Source: Chara braunii
Taxonomy: Eukaryota; Streptophyta; Charophyceae; Charales; Characeae
Reading direction: 5' to 3'
DNA length: 45,888 bases
Assembly (NCBI GenBank): GCA_003427395.1
Contig: BFEA01000512.1
Location: forward strand, 305,544 to 351,431
Program-made: the position numbers and the translations under genes
In this document: positions 31,165-42,293 of the stretch, piece after piece
Layout of the letters: each line of letters starts with the position of its first letter
Numbering within the stretch: position 1 is the first letter of the stretch
Notes under the pieces: model-generated
The model's database searches: none
Seen by the model: only the letters and a program-made list of their open reading frames with translations
Told to the model about the DNA's origin: nothing

Positions 31165-32498
31165 GAATTAGGCAAACATTGTTTGCACTAGAATCCCCTA
31201 GTGGAATCCTACCGCAGCATGTGTCTGACCGGCACCTAATTTTCTAGGAATGGTTGTGTCCGGCAAGTCCCCTATTTTACCGATCAAGTGGCATGTCTAC
31301 AATATTCACACAGATTGTCTACATAGTCAAAATGCACTTTGACTTGTTCACTTACAGCAGCACAAGATAGAACTGTCTATGGTAGTATACTTCAGTCCTA
31401 CTCTAGTCTGTCTGTGAGGTGTTAGCAGTCTGTCCACCAACTAATCAAAAGTACAAAAAGACCATGTAGCAGATGTATGATTGATGGATATTGTTGTGTA
31501 TTCAATTGAGCACCAATTGGAATCTACCCTTCCCCTCAATCCAACCATCCGGACAGCATCTTGAGCAAAGCAGTGTGTTCGTGTGTGTATCGGCCCACCC
31601 CTGTGCCCAAGTCAGAGCCAAGTAAGCCAGCCAACCCACTCTTATTTGCCCTCATACGGAAACGAGCCTTACGCCCAGATGATCTGGCTGATCAGGAGGA
31701 TTATTAAGAGCGCCACCATCTCTGCAGGAATTCTTTAACGTCGCAGTTAGGACGACGATCACAGTCAGAATCATTTCGAGTACCCAACCAGAAATGTTTA
31801 TAGACGGTATGGTAAGCGTCTCATACAAGGCTGGCACACTTGGCAAGACTTCTATTTGGCGCAGCAAAGTGCCTTAATGGACAGCAGCCATCGCATGCGT
31901 GACCTACTCCCATTGGGTTGGCATGGTGACCGTGACCCAGTGCTTCGACCAGGGCCCTTCAGAGGCACCGCCCTTTCTCCTTCCAGATGCTTCCGGGAAG
32001 ATTGTCGTCTCTCAAGCTAGCGCGCTCACGACACCTCACCAAAAGAGAGGACTCTCAAGTTGGACTCACTTCCTCACGGTAAGAAGAGATTGAGAGAGTA
32101 GATAAGGTAAGGNGACTCACTTCCTCACGGTAAGAAGAGATTGAGAGAGTAGATAAGGTAAGGGATCAACATACCTGGAGATAGCTGCCCCCAACCACAG
32201 ATTTTCTCACCAATTGAGCTGATGTTGCATTTGATGACCGGTCATGACCTCGGTACCACCCACAACGCAATGCAGTGCCACCTTAGTCCAATGCCACATC
32301 AGCATGCTCTCATCACCAATCATACATTTCGCATGTAACCCACGGCATACACTGTCGTATTAGCCTTCTGGTGCACCATTCTCTACCCAGGGCGTGCACC
32401 TATAGTGGCCTGACGTCACAAGTACCCACTACGAAGAAGCATCGTCAACGCACCAAGTCTGTATAACGCCAACGTGCCAAAGGTAAGTGGCGATCAAA
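31165..32498 (-). other. 5' untranslated leader of the LTR element
   Basis: About 1.3 kb lies between PBS and gag with no coding frame of note. It contains two identical 50-base copies, 32063-32112 and 32114-32163, separated only by an N at 32113. This looks like an assembly join and not biology. The leader would hold the packaging signal. Confidence 0.75.
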
Positions 32499-32513
32499 CC
32501 AGCTCCGATACCA
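32499..32513 (-). other. Primer binding site, initiator-Met-tRNA type
   Basis: Read on the minus strand, TGGTATCGGAGCT follows the LTR end (CCTTGCA) after a 3-nt spacer ATT. It matches the usual plant gypsy/copia PBS TGGTATCAGAGC, complementary to the 3' end of initiator tRNA-Met, with one difference. Confidence 0.88.
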
Positions 32514-32516
32514 AAT

Positions 32517-33561
32517 TGCAAGGAACATGAATATGGACGAAGCACAGAAATCCAAAATGCAAAATCACACTGAAGTCCATGTAGTCAAAGCCAAAGCACA
32601 TAGCACAATGGAACCGAGTCTACCATCCAATTGAGAATGATATAGAAGAATCGTGAGTCAATCAATGTCCATACCCAACAGGGCAACACCAACAGCATAA
32701 CCCAAATGTAGCTCTCTCTTGTGAATGGTGTCAGGCGCCCTATCTACTCTACAGCCTTTTCTACAACTACAGCAATGAAAGCAACCGGACAACTTGACTA
32801 CCAGCGAGTGCTGATGTCAACACCAATGCCGACCTCCACCTCCACCAGGTATGTGTCCTCTTCCCCACACTCTCCCTTGTTACCCACACAGTGCCCTTCA
32901 CCTTCGAAGAACCACCTTCGCCCTTCACCCCTCTACGCCCTCTGCAGCCCGGCTATGGCCGCCAAGCGCCCTGTATGCAGGCAGCGCCCTACCGCCTAGC
33001 GCTATCCTGCGTCCCTCAGCCTTAGCGCAGCGCAGCATGCATGCAACGCAGCAGCGTGCCGGCCTTGCTCGCAATGGCCAAGATGCCTGTCCACTCGCCC
33101 TGCTTGCCTATATGCCAGTGCAGCATGTGGGCGGCCTCCCTTCAGCCTGTGACCGGGACCTAGAGGCTGAAGCCAACTCGATACAGTTGGGCCCGGGGGC
33201 AATGCAGTTGCGCCTCTTTCATCAAGGCCTGCGGCCAGATTCAGATAGTGGGCCAATTTCCCTTTGGCATTTTCGGCCTCTATACCCAGCATGCATTGTC
33301 GGCCTCACGTTTGAGTGCCCAAGGCCTAACTAACTCAGAGGCCCTGGGCTTTCAGCATTTGCTGAAATCCAAGACTCGGTGCACTCCAACCAACTGGCGT
33401 GCTGCAACTGTATGGACCCCACTTCGTGAAATGTTGGCACAGAGGGCTCTTGTTGATTTGCTGGCCCGCCTTCACTTAGGGCGGGCACGAGGTTTGCTGG
33501 GGCCTTAGCCCAGAACATGTACATCATGGCAAGGCCCCTTCGTGAGGGCTCATTCCTCACA
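32517..33561 (-). repeat. 5' LTR (right copy)
   Basis: It starts TGCAAGGAACATG and ends GCTCATTCCTCACA, like the left LTR. By eye, differences are scattered substitutions plus a 4-bp ATCA expansion near 32663 and about 25 extra bases near 33420-33445. It should hold the promoter that drives minus-strand transcription; no TATA box was assigned with confidence. Confidence 0.95.
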
Positions 33562-34075
33562 TTAATCAGATGATGAAACTAATGATGTGATGATGATGAT
33601 GATGATGATGATGAATATGATGACTAGTATATAGAAAATCGAGAAGACTATGTTATGACCGCACTTCTGGCCTCCTAAGCCTCGAACCTTCCCAGCCCTC
33701 CCTGCACCAGGACATTTCATCTCACCTCCTAGCCAATATCAACCATAGCTGACCTGTTCACTCCACCTAGACTATCCCTGGCCCCATAGGTTGTCAAGGC
33801 AGCCCCCCCGGTTCGCCACTGGATTGCCTTCCTCCCTCGGCAAATCCCCAGATCTCTCTACAAGGCCTCACACTCCTGCCAATTGCAGGTTACAGGGCGA
33901 CGCCCCAGCTCTGGCCAGCGTCGTTCTGGCATCGCCAAACCAGGGGCAAATACAAAGCAACTCTGTAGATATCCGTCCAGATTCGACCGTCTCCAAAATC
34001 CTATATCCCGATTAAGGAAGGAGGCCAGAAACAGCCGAGAATTACAGCACACCAGAAAGCATGATGTAACATGGA
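33562..34075. repeat. Dispersed repeat U, right copy
   Basis: This is the direct counterpart of 24090-24607. It begins right at the LTR end with a GAT-rich run (33566-33620) and contains TCTCTACAAGGCCTCACACT, CAGGTTACAGGGC, AGCGTCGTTCTGGC and CTATATCCCGATTA, ending near CACCAGAAAGCATGATGTAAC (34048). It encodes nothing recognised. Confidence 0.8.
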
Positions 34076-34657
34076 TGTTGATGATGATGTTGATGATGAT
34101 GATGATGATGATTTTGTTTGATGAGATGATACAGAAAAAATCCCCCCTCTCCCTTCCTTCCTCCATTCTCTCCATTCCCTTATCTACCCCTTTACCCTAA
34201 TCTGCCCCTGCTGGGATTTGGTGCCCAGCCCCAGAAAAGAGTAATCCTCACCATCTGCCCTCACCCACTCCAGGGTTTCACCACCCGCCTAATGAAAATT
34301 GAGCCTGGCTCTGAACAAGTAGACACCGGATTCTATTTATAATAAAAAATAGATAAAGTCGAGGCATTGATCGAAGCTGGTGAAGTGTCAGATCATCATC
34401 AGCACATGTCTGCTAAACCCCTCCCTTCTCCTGTCTCGCCCCTGCAAGACAGGGCTCTCCCTCTCCCCCTCACCAAAATGTCATACACTCGGATTTTGTT
34501 GATGACGAAGAACAGCACCTTGAAGATAGTAATAATGAGTATGATGATGACGCCCCACTCACCTGCTGATGCGAAAGGCGAACGAATGATAACAAACTGT
34601 TAATGATGATAATAAACATCATCATAATAATGATAATGATGCTGTTGATGTCGATAT

Positions 34658-34692
<35 letters not shown>

Positions 34693-34697
34693 CTAAA

Positions 34698-34730
<33 letters not shown>

Positions 34731-34755
34731 GACACACCAATGATGATGCTCATAC

Positions 34756-34791
<36 letters not shown>

Positions 34792-34814
34792 CACACCAAT
34801 GATGATGCTCATAC

Positions 34815-34861
<47 letters not shown>

Positions 34862-34950
34862 TCAGTAATGCTGCTGCTGCTGATGAAGATGATGATGATG
34901 ATAAAGATGTTGATGATGATGAAGATGATGATGCCTCACCAATGAAGATG
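34076..34950. repeat. GAT/ATG trinucleotide arrays
   Basis: GAT-type triplets dominate 34076-34115 and 34600-34945. Inside the second array the word GACACACCAATGATGATG then CTCATACTGATGATG occurs twice (about 34730 and 34790), which indicates expansion of a longer unit of about 60 bp. Translation gives poly-Asp, poly-Met or poly-Ile/His and is not a gene. The stretch 34116-34599 between the arrays holds no recognised gene. Confidence 0.9.
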
Positions 34951-35923
34951 CTTGCCTTCCTCTGAACTTTACTAGAGGTAAAGAGATTGCGCTAGTACGT
35001 GGCGGCGTAGTCCATCACTATGTAGGGGTTTCTGGCTTCCACTGGCCATCGTCTAGAGGGTGTCTGAGGGAATCTATGACTGTTTGTATTGCTCTTACTT
35101 TGCCTTCTGCAAAAAATGTTCTTGTCATTGTTCCCTCTGTCTGGGATGTTTGATTTTGGCTTAGATTTTCCATGCCCCGGCCTGGTCATCCATATATTCT
35201 TTAAGTTTGTCACTTGCCTGTTGTAGTTGGACGAACATTGAGCAGTCTAGTAAGGCGCTGGTAATTTGGTCGGCCGATTATTCAAAGGTATGGAGGAGGC
35301 CTTCAACGACCACTTTTGTTTCTCTGGCACTCGTAGTGGATTTTTTGACTCTTTCTTATAGCTGTCCCACTCCCTAGTCGAACCATTCGACCAGCAATTG
35401 GACATCTGGTTTCTTGGTTACTCGGTACTCCCAGTATAATTGCTTAATTGATGGAACGAGGGCAGTTTTAGCAGGGACGCATTAAATATAAAGAAACTTC
35501 ACCCCTGGGTAGCACAGCCAGGCCCAGTGGTATATGCCTGGGGAAGTCCTCCATTTTGAAGACAGAGTGCTAGAGCACCAGTTGGGTGACATGCTGCAGG
35601 AATGCAGGGTTATTCTGGGAGAGCTGCATTAGAGTAGCAGTGTAGAGGAGCAGGAGAAGGGGCTGGGGTTGTCCATAGCTACGAGGGTGAGAGGGACTTG
35701 CCAGGGCGCCATAGCTGACACATCACACGGGTCTGCGACCGGCCTTCATCACCAACCTGCATCAGCTCAAGTTATCACCTTTTGCTGGTCAGAATACGTG
35801 GGGATCATCATCATCATCACGGGACAGAGAGAGAGGAGAATTCTTCTTCTCATCCTCCTCCTCCTCCTCCTCCTTCCTGATTCTTCCTCTGACCCTCCAT
35901 AGCCACTATCTCCTTTCCTTCCC

Positions 35924-35955
<32 letters not shown>

Positions 35956-36559
35956 ATTGGGCATTGTGAAGCCCAGGATTCGGAGTCGACACTTTGATGG
36001 AGACAATTATTGGACATTGTTTGGGAGGGACCATTGGCAGCTATCTCGAGCTATACTTTTGTCCTCCCACCTTTCTTTTTCCACCTTCGTCTCTTCCCAC
36101 CTCCATCATCCAGGGTTTCTCATGTGTGTTAGAGCAAGGAGGAACATTTTGTCCATGTACACACGCCCTCCTTGCCTCTCTACATGTGATGATGTTCGTG
36201 TGTATCAAGTTCTGAGTCTGTTAAGTTAGACCATGCTTCGAGTCTTCTGATGTGTGTTACATTGCCTTACAATGTTCTGTGTTGATTCGCATTGCCTCAT
36301 TGTTGATGACATTGCTAGTCTTTGAGTCTTTTCTTTACGTTGGTGGTCTTCGGAGTCGGTGAACTGCCTATCTGTTGATAGACATGCACCATGTGCCTGA
36401 GTGATTGTCTGCCGATTTCGTCACAGCTACCTTGAGAGAAGTGGTTGGTGCCCTGATCAGTTGTTGGGCAGTTGTTGATGCTTAAGCCGCAACTCTATCC
36501 AACACCCAGAAATTGGCATCAGGTGATTTAGGAGTGAGTTTTTAGGGAGGGCACCGACC
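34951..36559. other. No recognised gene; short simple repeats
   Basis: Only short frames occur. Simple tracts are (ATC)n near 35805-35818, (CTC/CTT)n 35844-35876 and (AG)n 35925-35952. No domain, LTR or RNA gene was recognised in the rest. Confidence 0.5.
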
Positions 36560-36895
36560 AGAAGGCGCAGGCAGGCCCAGCCTCACAATTTTCAAGCGCC
36601 AACTTGGGCAATTTCTCGCGCTCAGAATAATGGACAAAAACATCTGAAACTGTGAGATCCTGTAGACTAGGTCGTGATCTTACCAGGAAAAATATCAGAA
36701 AAATGAAAAAAAATAAAAAAATTAGACCATGAAATAAATGCCGCGCCAATTCATCACATTTACCATTTCCGTCACTCTACAATGCGTGGGCCAACAGAAA
36801 AAGTACCCCAACTTCCCTGATGTTTTGCGCTCAGTAGAATTCCTCAGTAACTCAGAAAATTGGAGGGTCTGCACATTTGGCCGTGATCTTCCAAG
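36560..36895. repeat. Repeat V, two units left of the solo LTR
   Basis: Two diverged units of about 170-200 bp lie here. The first (about 36560-36725) and the second (36726-36895) share CGCTCAG, GAGATCCTGTAGACT or GAGGGTCTGCACATT, and TCGTGATCTT or CCGTGATCTT. The second also has CACTCTACAATGCGTGGGCC and AAAGTACCCCAAC. It stops at CCAAG directly before the LTR. Confidence 0.75.
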
Positions 36896-37957
36896 TGCAA
36901 GGAATACGAGTGCGAACGATGTACAGAAAACCAAGTTGCGAAATCACACAGATGTCCAGGTAGTCGTATCCAAGCAGAGAGTACAAAATGCACCGAGAAA
37001 CCATCCATATAGAGCAATACAATGAAGTAATGAGCCAATGTTCAAGCCCGTAGGCCACACCAACACAGTATCCAAAGTCGCTCCTCTCTGTCTGGCGCCC
37101 AGCACCCAACCTACTCTGCCCGACTATCCTACCTACAGCTGGTTCACGCAACAGGCTCACTTCTACTCTCGAAGACCAATGTACATGACTGTCAACTCCA
37201 TAGCCGACCTCTCTACATGCACCAGGTACGTATCACGTCACCCTCAATCAGACCTTGATTACTCCACACTCGCCTCCTTCCCTGAAGACCACCTGATCAC
37301 TCGCTGTACACCCCCCTGGCGCCCAGCAGCTCGGCTATGGCTGTTTGCGCCCCGCTGCGCTGCAGCACCCCACTTCACCACTACGCGGCCCGTCAGCGCC
37401 CTTGGCAGCAGCGCAGCATCAAGCGAGAGCGCAGCAGCACTTCCGCATTGCCAGCACTGGCCAGAATGCCTGGCCTGGGCTGCTCTCTTCCTTTTGTGGA
37501 AGTGGCAGCCTCCTGGATGCTGCGTGTGGCCTGGCTGGAAGCTTCCAGTAGCTTCCGGTTGGGCCTCAGACCCTGTGCCCAGGCCCGGCCTGAGTCTCCG
37601 GACTTGGGCTGTTTGCTGCATCTGCGCAGGGCACCCCGGCAGGTGCCTCGGCAGTACTACTTTTGTCAAGGCCAACGGCCTGCTTCCCAATGTATCGGCC
37701 CTGCTTTGTGTGTATGTGCCCAGGCGCAATTGTCAAGCCCTGGGCCAACTGTATGACGCAGCTTTGTGAGACTCGTGCGTCTACCGAACCAACTGCCGTG
37801 CTACAAGAGCCTGAATACCCACAAATGGAAATGTCGAATTTCGCCTCTGACGAATATTCAGGCCCGCCTTCACTTAGGGCGGGCACTTGGCTTGCTGGGG
37901 GCCTTAGCCCAGATCATGTGATGTCTGATAGGGCCCCTTGAGGGCTCGTTCCTCACA
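36896..37957 (-). mobile_element. Solo LTR, related to the 24.6-33.6 kb element
   Basis: The ends TGCAAGGAATACG and GAGGGCTCGTTCCTCACA match those of the element's LTRs, and internal landmarks keep their order: AAATCACACAGATGTCCAGGT, CTGGCGCCCAGC, CACCAGGTACGT, CGCCTTCACTTAGGGCGGGC and GGGGGCCTTAGCCCAGA. It is clearly more diverged than the two LTRs are from each other. No internal sequence accompanies it, which fits LTR-LTR recombination of an older insertion. Protein-like frames inside it are spurious. Confidence 0.88.
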
Positions 37958-37964
37958 CACACAA

Positions 37965-38170
37965 AAAAAAAAAGATCGTAAAATAAATCCGGCTCCGATT
38001 CGTCTCACTTACCAGTTTTGCCACTCTACGACTTGTGGGCCAACGGGAAAAGTACCCCAATGTCAGTGATTTTTCACACTCAGAAGGATACGTAAAAAAA
38101 CATCTGAAAATTAGAGGGTCTGTAGATTTGGTCGTGATCTTTTCAGGAAAAATATTCACAAAATTTTAAA
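37965..38170. repeat. Repeat V, unit right of the solo LTR
   Basis: This unit matches 36726-36895: AAATAAATCCGG, CACTCTACGACTTGTGGGCC, AAAAGTACCCCAATG, GAGGGTCTGTAGATTTGG and TCGTGATCTTTTCAGG. It retains the tail GAAAAATATTCACAAAA that is missing from the unit left of the LTR. A partial fourth unit may lie near 38538-38600 (TTCGCCACTCTGCGGGTTGT). Confidence 0.75.
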
Positions 38171-38204
38171 ACATTGTTTCCATGAAGAAATAAGGGCGTC
38201 GTTA

Positions 38205-38525
38205 AACACTCCTTACGAGTTCCTTGCGCCACAAGGAATTTTCCTTTTGTGCTTCAGGCCTTCAGCCAATAGGGTGCCGCCACGATCCAGATTCTCAGCT
38301 GTAATGTCTATCTACCCGTGTGCCCTCTCCCCTCCGTGAAACGCGGATTCCTTGCGCCCAAGGGACCTCGTGAGGTCCCTTGGGCACAAGGAAGAAATGG
38401 CTGGGGCCACAAGGATGCCCAAGGAATTTTCCTTGTGGCGTTTTCACATTTCTTTTTCAATTTCGTCCCCAAGGACAGGTGGAACGAGCGCGTCCTTGTG
38501 GATTTCACATCCCCAAGGAGTGTCT
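38205..38525. repeat. Cluster of CAAGG/CCTTG words with a 20-bp-arm palindrome
   Basis: More than a dozen CCTTG or CAAGG words occur here. At 38350-38391 a 20-nt arm (CCTTGCGCCCAAGGGACCTC) faces its inverted copy (38372-38391) across a 2-nt centre GT, with one mismatch. A second foldback is CCACAAGGA at 38407 with TCCTTGTGG ending near 38438. No gene is encoded. Confidence 0.85.
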
Positions 38526-39347
38526 AACGATGACTTAAGTCGTGGCGGCAATTTGTTGCATTTTCCATCTTCGCCACTCTGCGGGTTGTCCACACTGTGC
38601 TACCAGTAGCTGGGTAACTGGGGTTAGGGAGGATTATCACGTTCAGCATTATTGGTTAGAGGACTCCGAAGACTGTAGATGGTTCAGCCTCCTGACGAGT
38701 CGGTGAAACTCCAATCTGCCTACGGTATACAAGGCAGTCCTGTTTGACGCTATACATACATCGTCAACGCCTGAAACAAACGCATGTGACAGCAAGGGAG
38801 GACAAGAGAAAGGAGAGGGAGCACAAGGTGAGGAGAGGGAGAAGAGGAAGACGAGGGAAGAAGAACAGAGAGAAAGAGCTTGGGCACAGACCTGCTACGG
38901 CTATTTCACGACGAATCTGGCCAGCATTTTGTGCCAGATTTCGGGAGAGCAAGAATGCGACCGAATCCCACACAGATATGCAACCACGCTCGTCCCCAAG
39001 TCCACAGCTTCTCTCTCTCTCACTCTCTCCTTCTCACAGAAAGAAAGGTGACGGGCAGGAGGTGTTGAGAAAAGGCCGGGTGGTCACTTGTCTGTCAAAA
39101 TGGGCTGGAAACATCCCCCCATAGGATCTACCTGCTGATGCGATTTCTTTCGACCAGCCAGTACGCTGTGGCCTTGCAGTTTCAAATGGCCCTCACCTTT
39201 TCGCATATGACGCTAACACTGGGTACCAAAACCGTAAAACTCCGAAAAAAATGTGCACACGGCTGGTCACACACAATGGTTCCGACCGCAAACACCCCAT
39301 TCGCAAACCCATTTGTCAGCGGCCTGCCTGGCCGCGGGTTTGAGGAA
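38526..39347. other. No recognised gene
   Basis: A purine-rich stretch at about 38796-38880 (AGGAGAGGGAG-like words) gives an Arg/Glu-rich frame without a domain, and a short (CT)n lies near 39010-39032. Nothing else was recognised. Confidence 0.5.
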
Positions 39348-39377
39348 TTTGCGGTAACCTCCAGAGGTTACCGCAAA
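39348..39377. repeat. Perfect palindrome, 14-bp arms, 2-nt centre
   Basis: TTTGCGGTAACCTC (39348-39361), centre CA, then GAGGTTACCGCAAA (39364-39377). All 14 arm pairs match. Its neighbourhood 39378-39766 has no gene. A related CCCATTCG, AACCCATTT, AATTT, GCGGTA or TACCGCA arrangement occurs at 39297-39355 and 39640-39684. Confidence 0.9.
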
Positions 39378-39766
39378 ATCCTTATTCTTTTTCGATTTAA
39401 TTTTCGTAAATGAATGCAAAGTTGAAAAGGACTATTTACACCGGGTATCAATTGAAAAAGGGAAAAAGGCAGAATTAAATAAAATATAAAAAGAACATGT
39501 ACATTCTATATTCGGGGTTACTTCTGTGTGACTGGAAACCCCAAACAGCAGCACCCTGATGGCACGGTAGCGACCGTGTCTTTAGCGAAATGGGAACGCG
39601 GTGTGAGCGGGGTGTGACCTGAAACGTCCCAAATACCCCCATTCGGCCCAACCCATTTTCGCAATTTATACGGATTTGCTACCGCAGTGTGAGCGTGCCC
39701 TGAGTCTGGAAGTGCCGTTCCAGTCTCAGGCCACACTTATCTGCAGTGCTGAAACTGAAGCGGCAC

Positions 39767-40448
39767 TTTTTTTTTTTTTTTTTTTTTACAAATAGTAGCT
39801 TGGAGGCCGGGGACCTCACAATTCAACCCGGATTACTGACAGCATCAGCCAGCTTAGCTTACAGGCCATAGCCTGCGGAGAGTCTTTACAACCGACTTCC
39901 AGATATCTAGTTATCCTAGCCGTCCACTTTCCTACATGGAAACAAATTGCATCTACTATACTTTCTGTTACTGGTAGTCATCATGAGGTTGAACGGTTGC
40001 AACATTAGATAATTTAACAGATCTGAGAGATTGGCATAGATAACACTGCACTTTAAAGATAGCTGAGTTCTATCTACGCTAGCTAATTCTGGGACTAGCT
40101 TGGCCCAGAGGACTGCGTCCGGTCCTACTGGCACTCTCCTAAAGGCCCACTGCGGCCCTATTCAACCGAGTGCCCTGGTTAGAGGGACAAGTTCCCTTCA
40201 ACTGGCTAAGTCTACGTCCAATCCTGGCTCCAGACAAAGGCGGTACTCGCCTCCCTACCCTAGCTTACTCACGGACCTACTACCGGCCCGGCCACCGACC
40301 TGAGTCTGTCGGTTGGAATTCAGTTCCTTTTGGGTGGTCGACATTCAATACCCGCCATCCCACTGCCGGCCTCCTGTGGCCTTGATACCAGAAACCGAAC
40401 CGGGTGTCCAGGTTCGGCCTGTTGATTCTACTCTTAACTCATGAACCT
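39767..40448 (-). other. LINE 3' UTR and A tail
   Basis: The minus strand runs from the ORF2 stop to an A tract of about 21 bases (plus 39767-39787). TGTGAGGTCCCCGGCCTC near the tail is shared with the sequence at about 24023-24042, which also precedes an A-rich tract on the minus strand. No gene. Confidence 0.75.
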
Positions 40449-42293
40449 CTAGCTTCTGGCGTCTGCTTCTCTGTGATCCATGGTGCCAGCATTAGACCAC
40501 TTTCTCTGCGAACAGTTGTAAGTCCGTGCTGCTGGGCCCAGGTGAACCAGCGGATTTGCTTCTTGCTGCCCATCCCTGACTTCGCTCGCCTTCTCCAGTC
40601 GACTCTGACGGCTTCCCTTACTCCTGATTTGATCCAAAGGAGGCTTGCCTTGAAATCTTGCTCTGTTTCTGTCCTTCCAGATGACTTCGCAGATCAACCC
40701 GCGGACGGCATGTGCTACATAAGCCCAGCCACTTTTCCCAGTCAGTTCTTCCGGGAGGAAGCCCAGTAAAGCCCAGGGTTCGTCCCATAAGACTGATCGA
40801 TCTCCGAATTCAACCCAGTGGGCTTTCCGCCATTTCCGAATACGTTTCGAGGCCGGGCATTCCCACCATAGGTGCCTTGTGGACTCGAACGGCCAGGAGC
40901 ACCTGGAGCACTTCAAATCCACCTGCATACCTTTGCCCAGCAGCCAAACAGCTGACGGTGTTACCAGCAGCGAGAGTGTCCACAAGATGCTCACTTGTTT
41001 ACCGTTTGGGAGGTAGGTCAGAATCTTCCATAGTTTACCAAACAGTGCCTCCGCTGAGGAGACATCCTCTGGTAAGACCGCTTGCCATCTGCGAATAGCT
41101 ACCGCTGCTGGTGGGGTTCTGTTCTTCAGTCTGAGTCTGTAGCCTTTTGCCACCGTATAATCTGATATGAGTGTGACTGCTCCTCCCTGCAACCCGGACT
41201 GCCAACCCCATGCCAGGGGGTCAATGCTTAGTTTGTTCAAAGTGGTCTTCCCGGTCCAGCTCAGGCTCTTCTTGGGTGTCTTGGCATTCTTCTCTATCAC
41301 TCGTATCTGTTGGGGGTTATCCCATATCAGGATGAGCTTCTCTCCGATACGAGTGAGGCTGTTGTTGTAGTCTGTGCATTGCCACCGCTCCACTTTTCGG
41401 AACCCGCTTGATTGGATCTCAAGAAGCTTCCAGACCACATTACCGTCTTCCTCCCGGTCTGAGATGTACCATGTACCCAGGGGGTCCAGGCCCTCCGGGC
41501 CCAGCATAGTACACCACTCCTTCGGAATTGAGTTGATGACTAGTCGCCAGTGGTCTTCCAGGCTTCTGAGCTCTGCCAGCTTGGCTTTGATCTCTGTGAA
41601 AGGGCGCCAATTCCCCAAAATTGATGACCATAGGTCTTCCAATCTTACCACTCCCCTGCATACCCAGATCTGGCTGAAGGATCCGGTGGAGCCGTCCGCT
41701 GCCAAAGGGGTGCCTTGTGCGGTTCTGATTCTCGGATTATCAAAGATCAGTTGCGATAGGGCCTCACCCTTGGAGTTGGGCTCAGTGCGGATTGTCGGAG
41801 GTAGGGTGTGCCAAACCCTCCTGACTGTATTCCAAAAAACTGATTTCAATTTCCTTTTGCAGAAGGATTTCATAAACAGGCATGCCCAGCAGTCTTCAGG
41901 TCTGCTAAGGTTCCACTCCTTTGATAGAATACGCTCCGCGAGCTCCACCCAGTTCTCCTTTACGGTAGCGGTTGCTATTCTACAGATCCAATTCGCCAGT
42001 TGTGCCTTGTTCTTCTGTTCTGGGTCTGCCAAACCCAGCCCACCCTGCCATCGGGGAAAGGTCAGTAATTCCCAGGCTACCTTGATTAGGAAACCTTCGG
42101 CCTCTTTCGCCCTTGGTTTCCATATGAATCGGGCTACCAGCCTTTTCACTGCCCTGATTACCCCGTCAGCAATCTCCCTTACTGTGCTGACAAACCATAG
42201 GATCGAAAAGAGAGCCATATTAGCCACCAGTGCTCGGCCTATTAGTGAAAGGTGCCATGCTGAGCTCCAGGTCCTCAGTCTTGCTGCAATCCG
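40449..42293 (-). pseudogene. LINE ORF2, C-terminal region with zf-RVT
   Basis: This frame continues that of RT after TAG 42294-42296 (VLQ stop, then RIAARLRTWSSAWHLSL). It has the usual thumb/linker features (SLIGRALVANMALFSILW, WELLTFPRWQGGLGL). Near its C-terminus is a zinc-binding reverse-transcriptase tail, CSRCSWPFESTRHLWWEC, followed by HAVRGLICEVIWKDRNRARF. It ends with a Ser/Arg-rich tail and stop at 40449. The part assists nucleic-acid binding in related LINEs. From 42227 it is open for 592 codons. Confidence 0.9.

Larger units (their letters stand above)
24608..33561 (-). mobile_element. Ty3/gypsy LTR retrotransposon, nearly complete, inactive
   Basis: Two LTRs in direct orientation bracket gag, protease, RT, RNase H and integrase on the minus strand. 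A PBS lies inside the right (5') LTR and a polypurine tract beside the left (3') LTR. Gene order PR-RT-RH-IN places it in Ty3/gypsy, and the integrase C-terminus looks chromodomain-like. The LTRs differ at scattered sites and by an indel of about 25 bp, so insertion was not very recent. Stops and frameshifts in pol make it non-autonomous. No matching target-site duplication was found: the flanks are AATAA on the left and TTAAT on the right. Confidence 0.95.

Noticed and set aside
34470-34799. Histidine/isoleucine-rich minus frame
   Set aside because: A translation of the GAT/ATG trinucleotide array.
37038-37769. Open plus frame of 243 codons in the solo LTR
   Set aside because: The same DNA aligns as an LTR with 24608-25624 and 32517-33561; the frame is not conserved among the copies.
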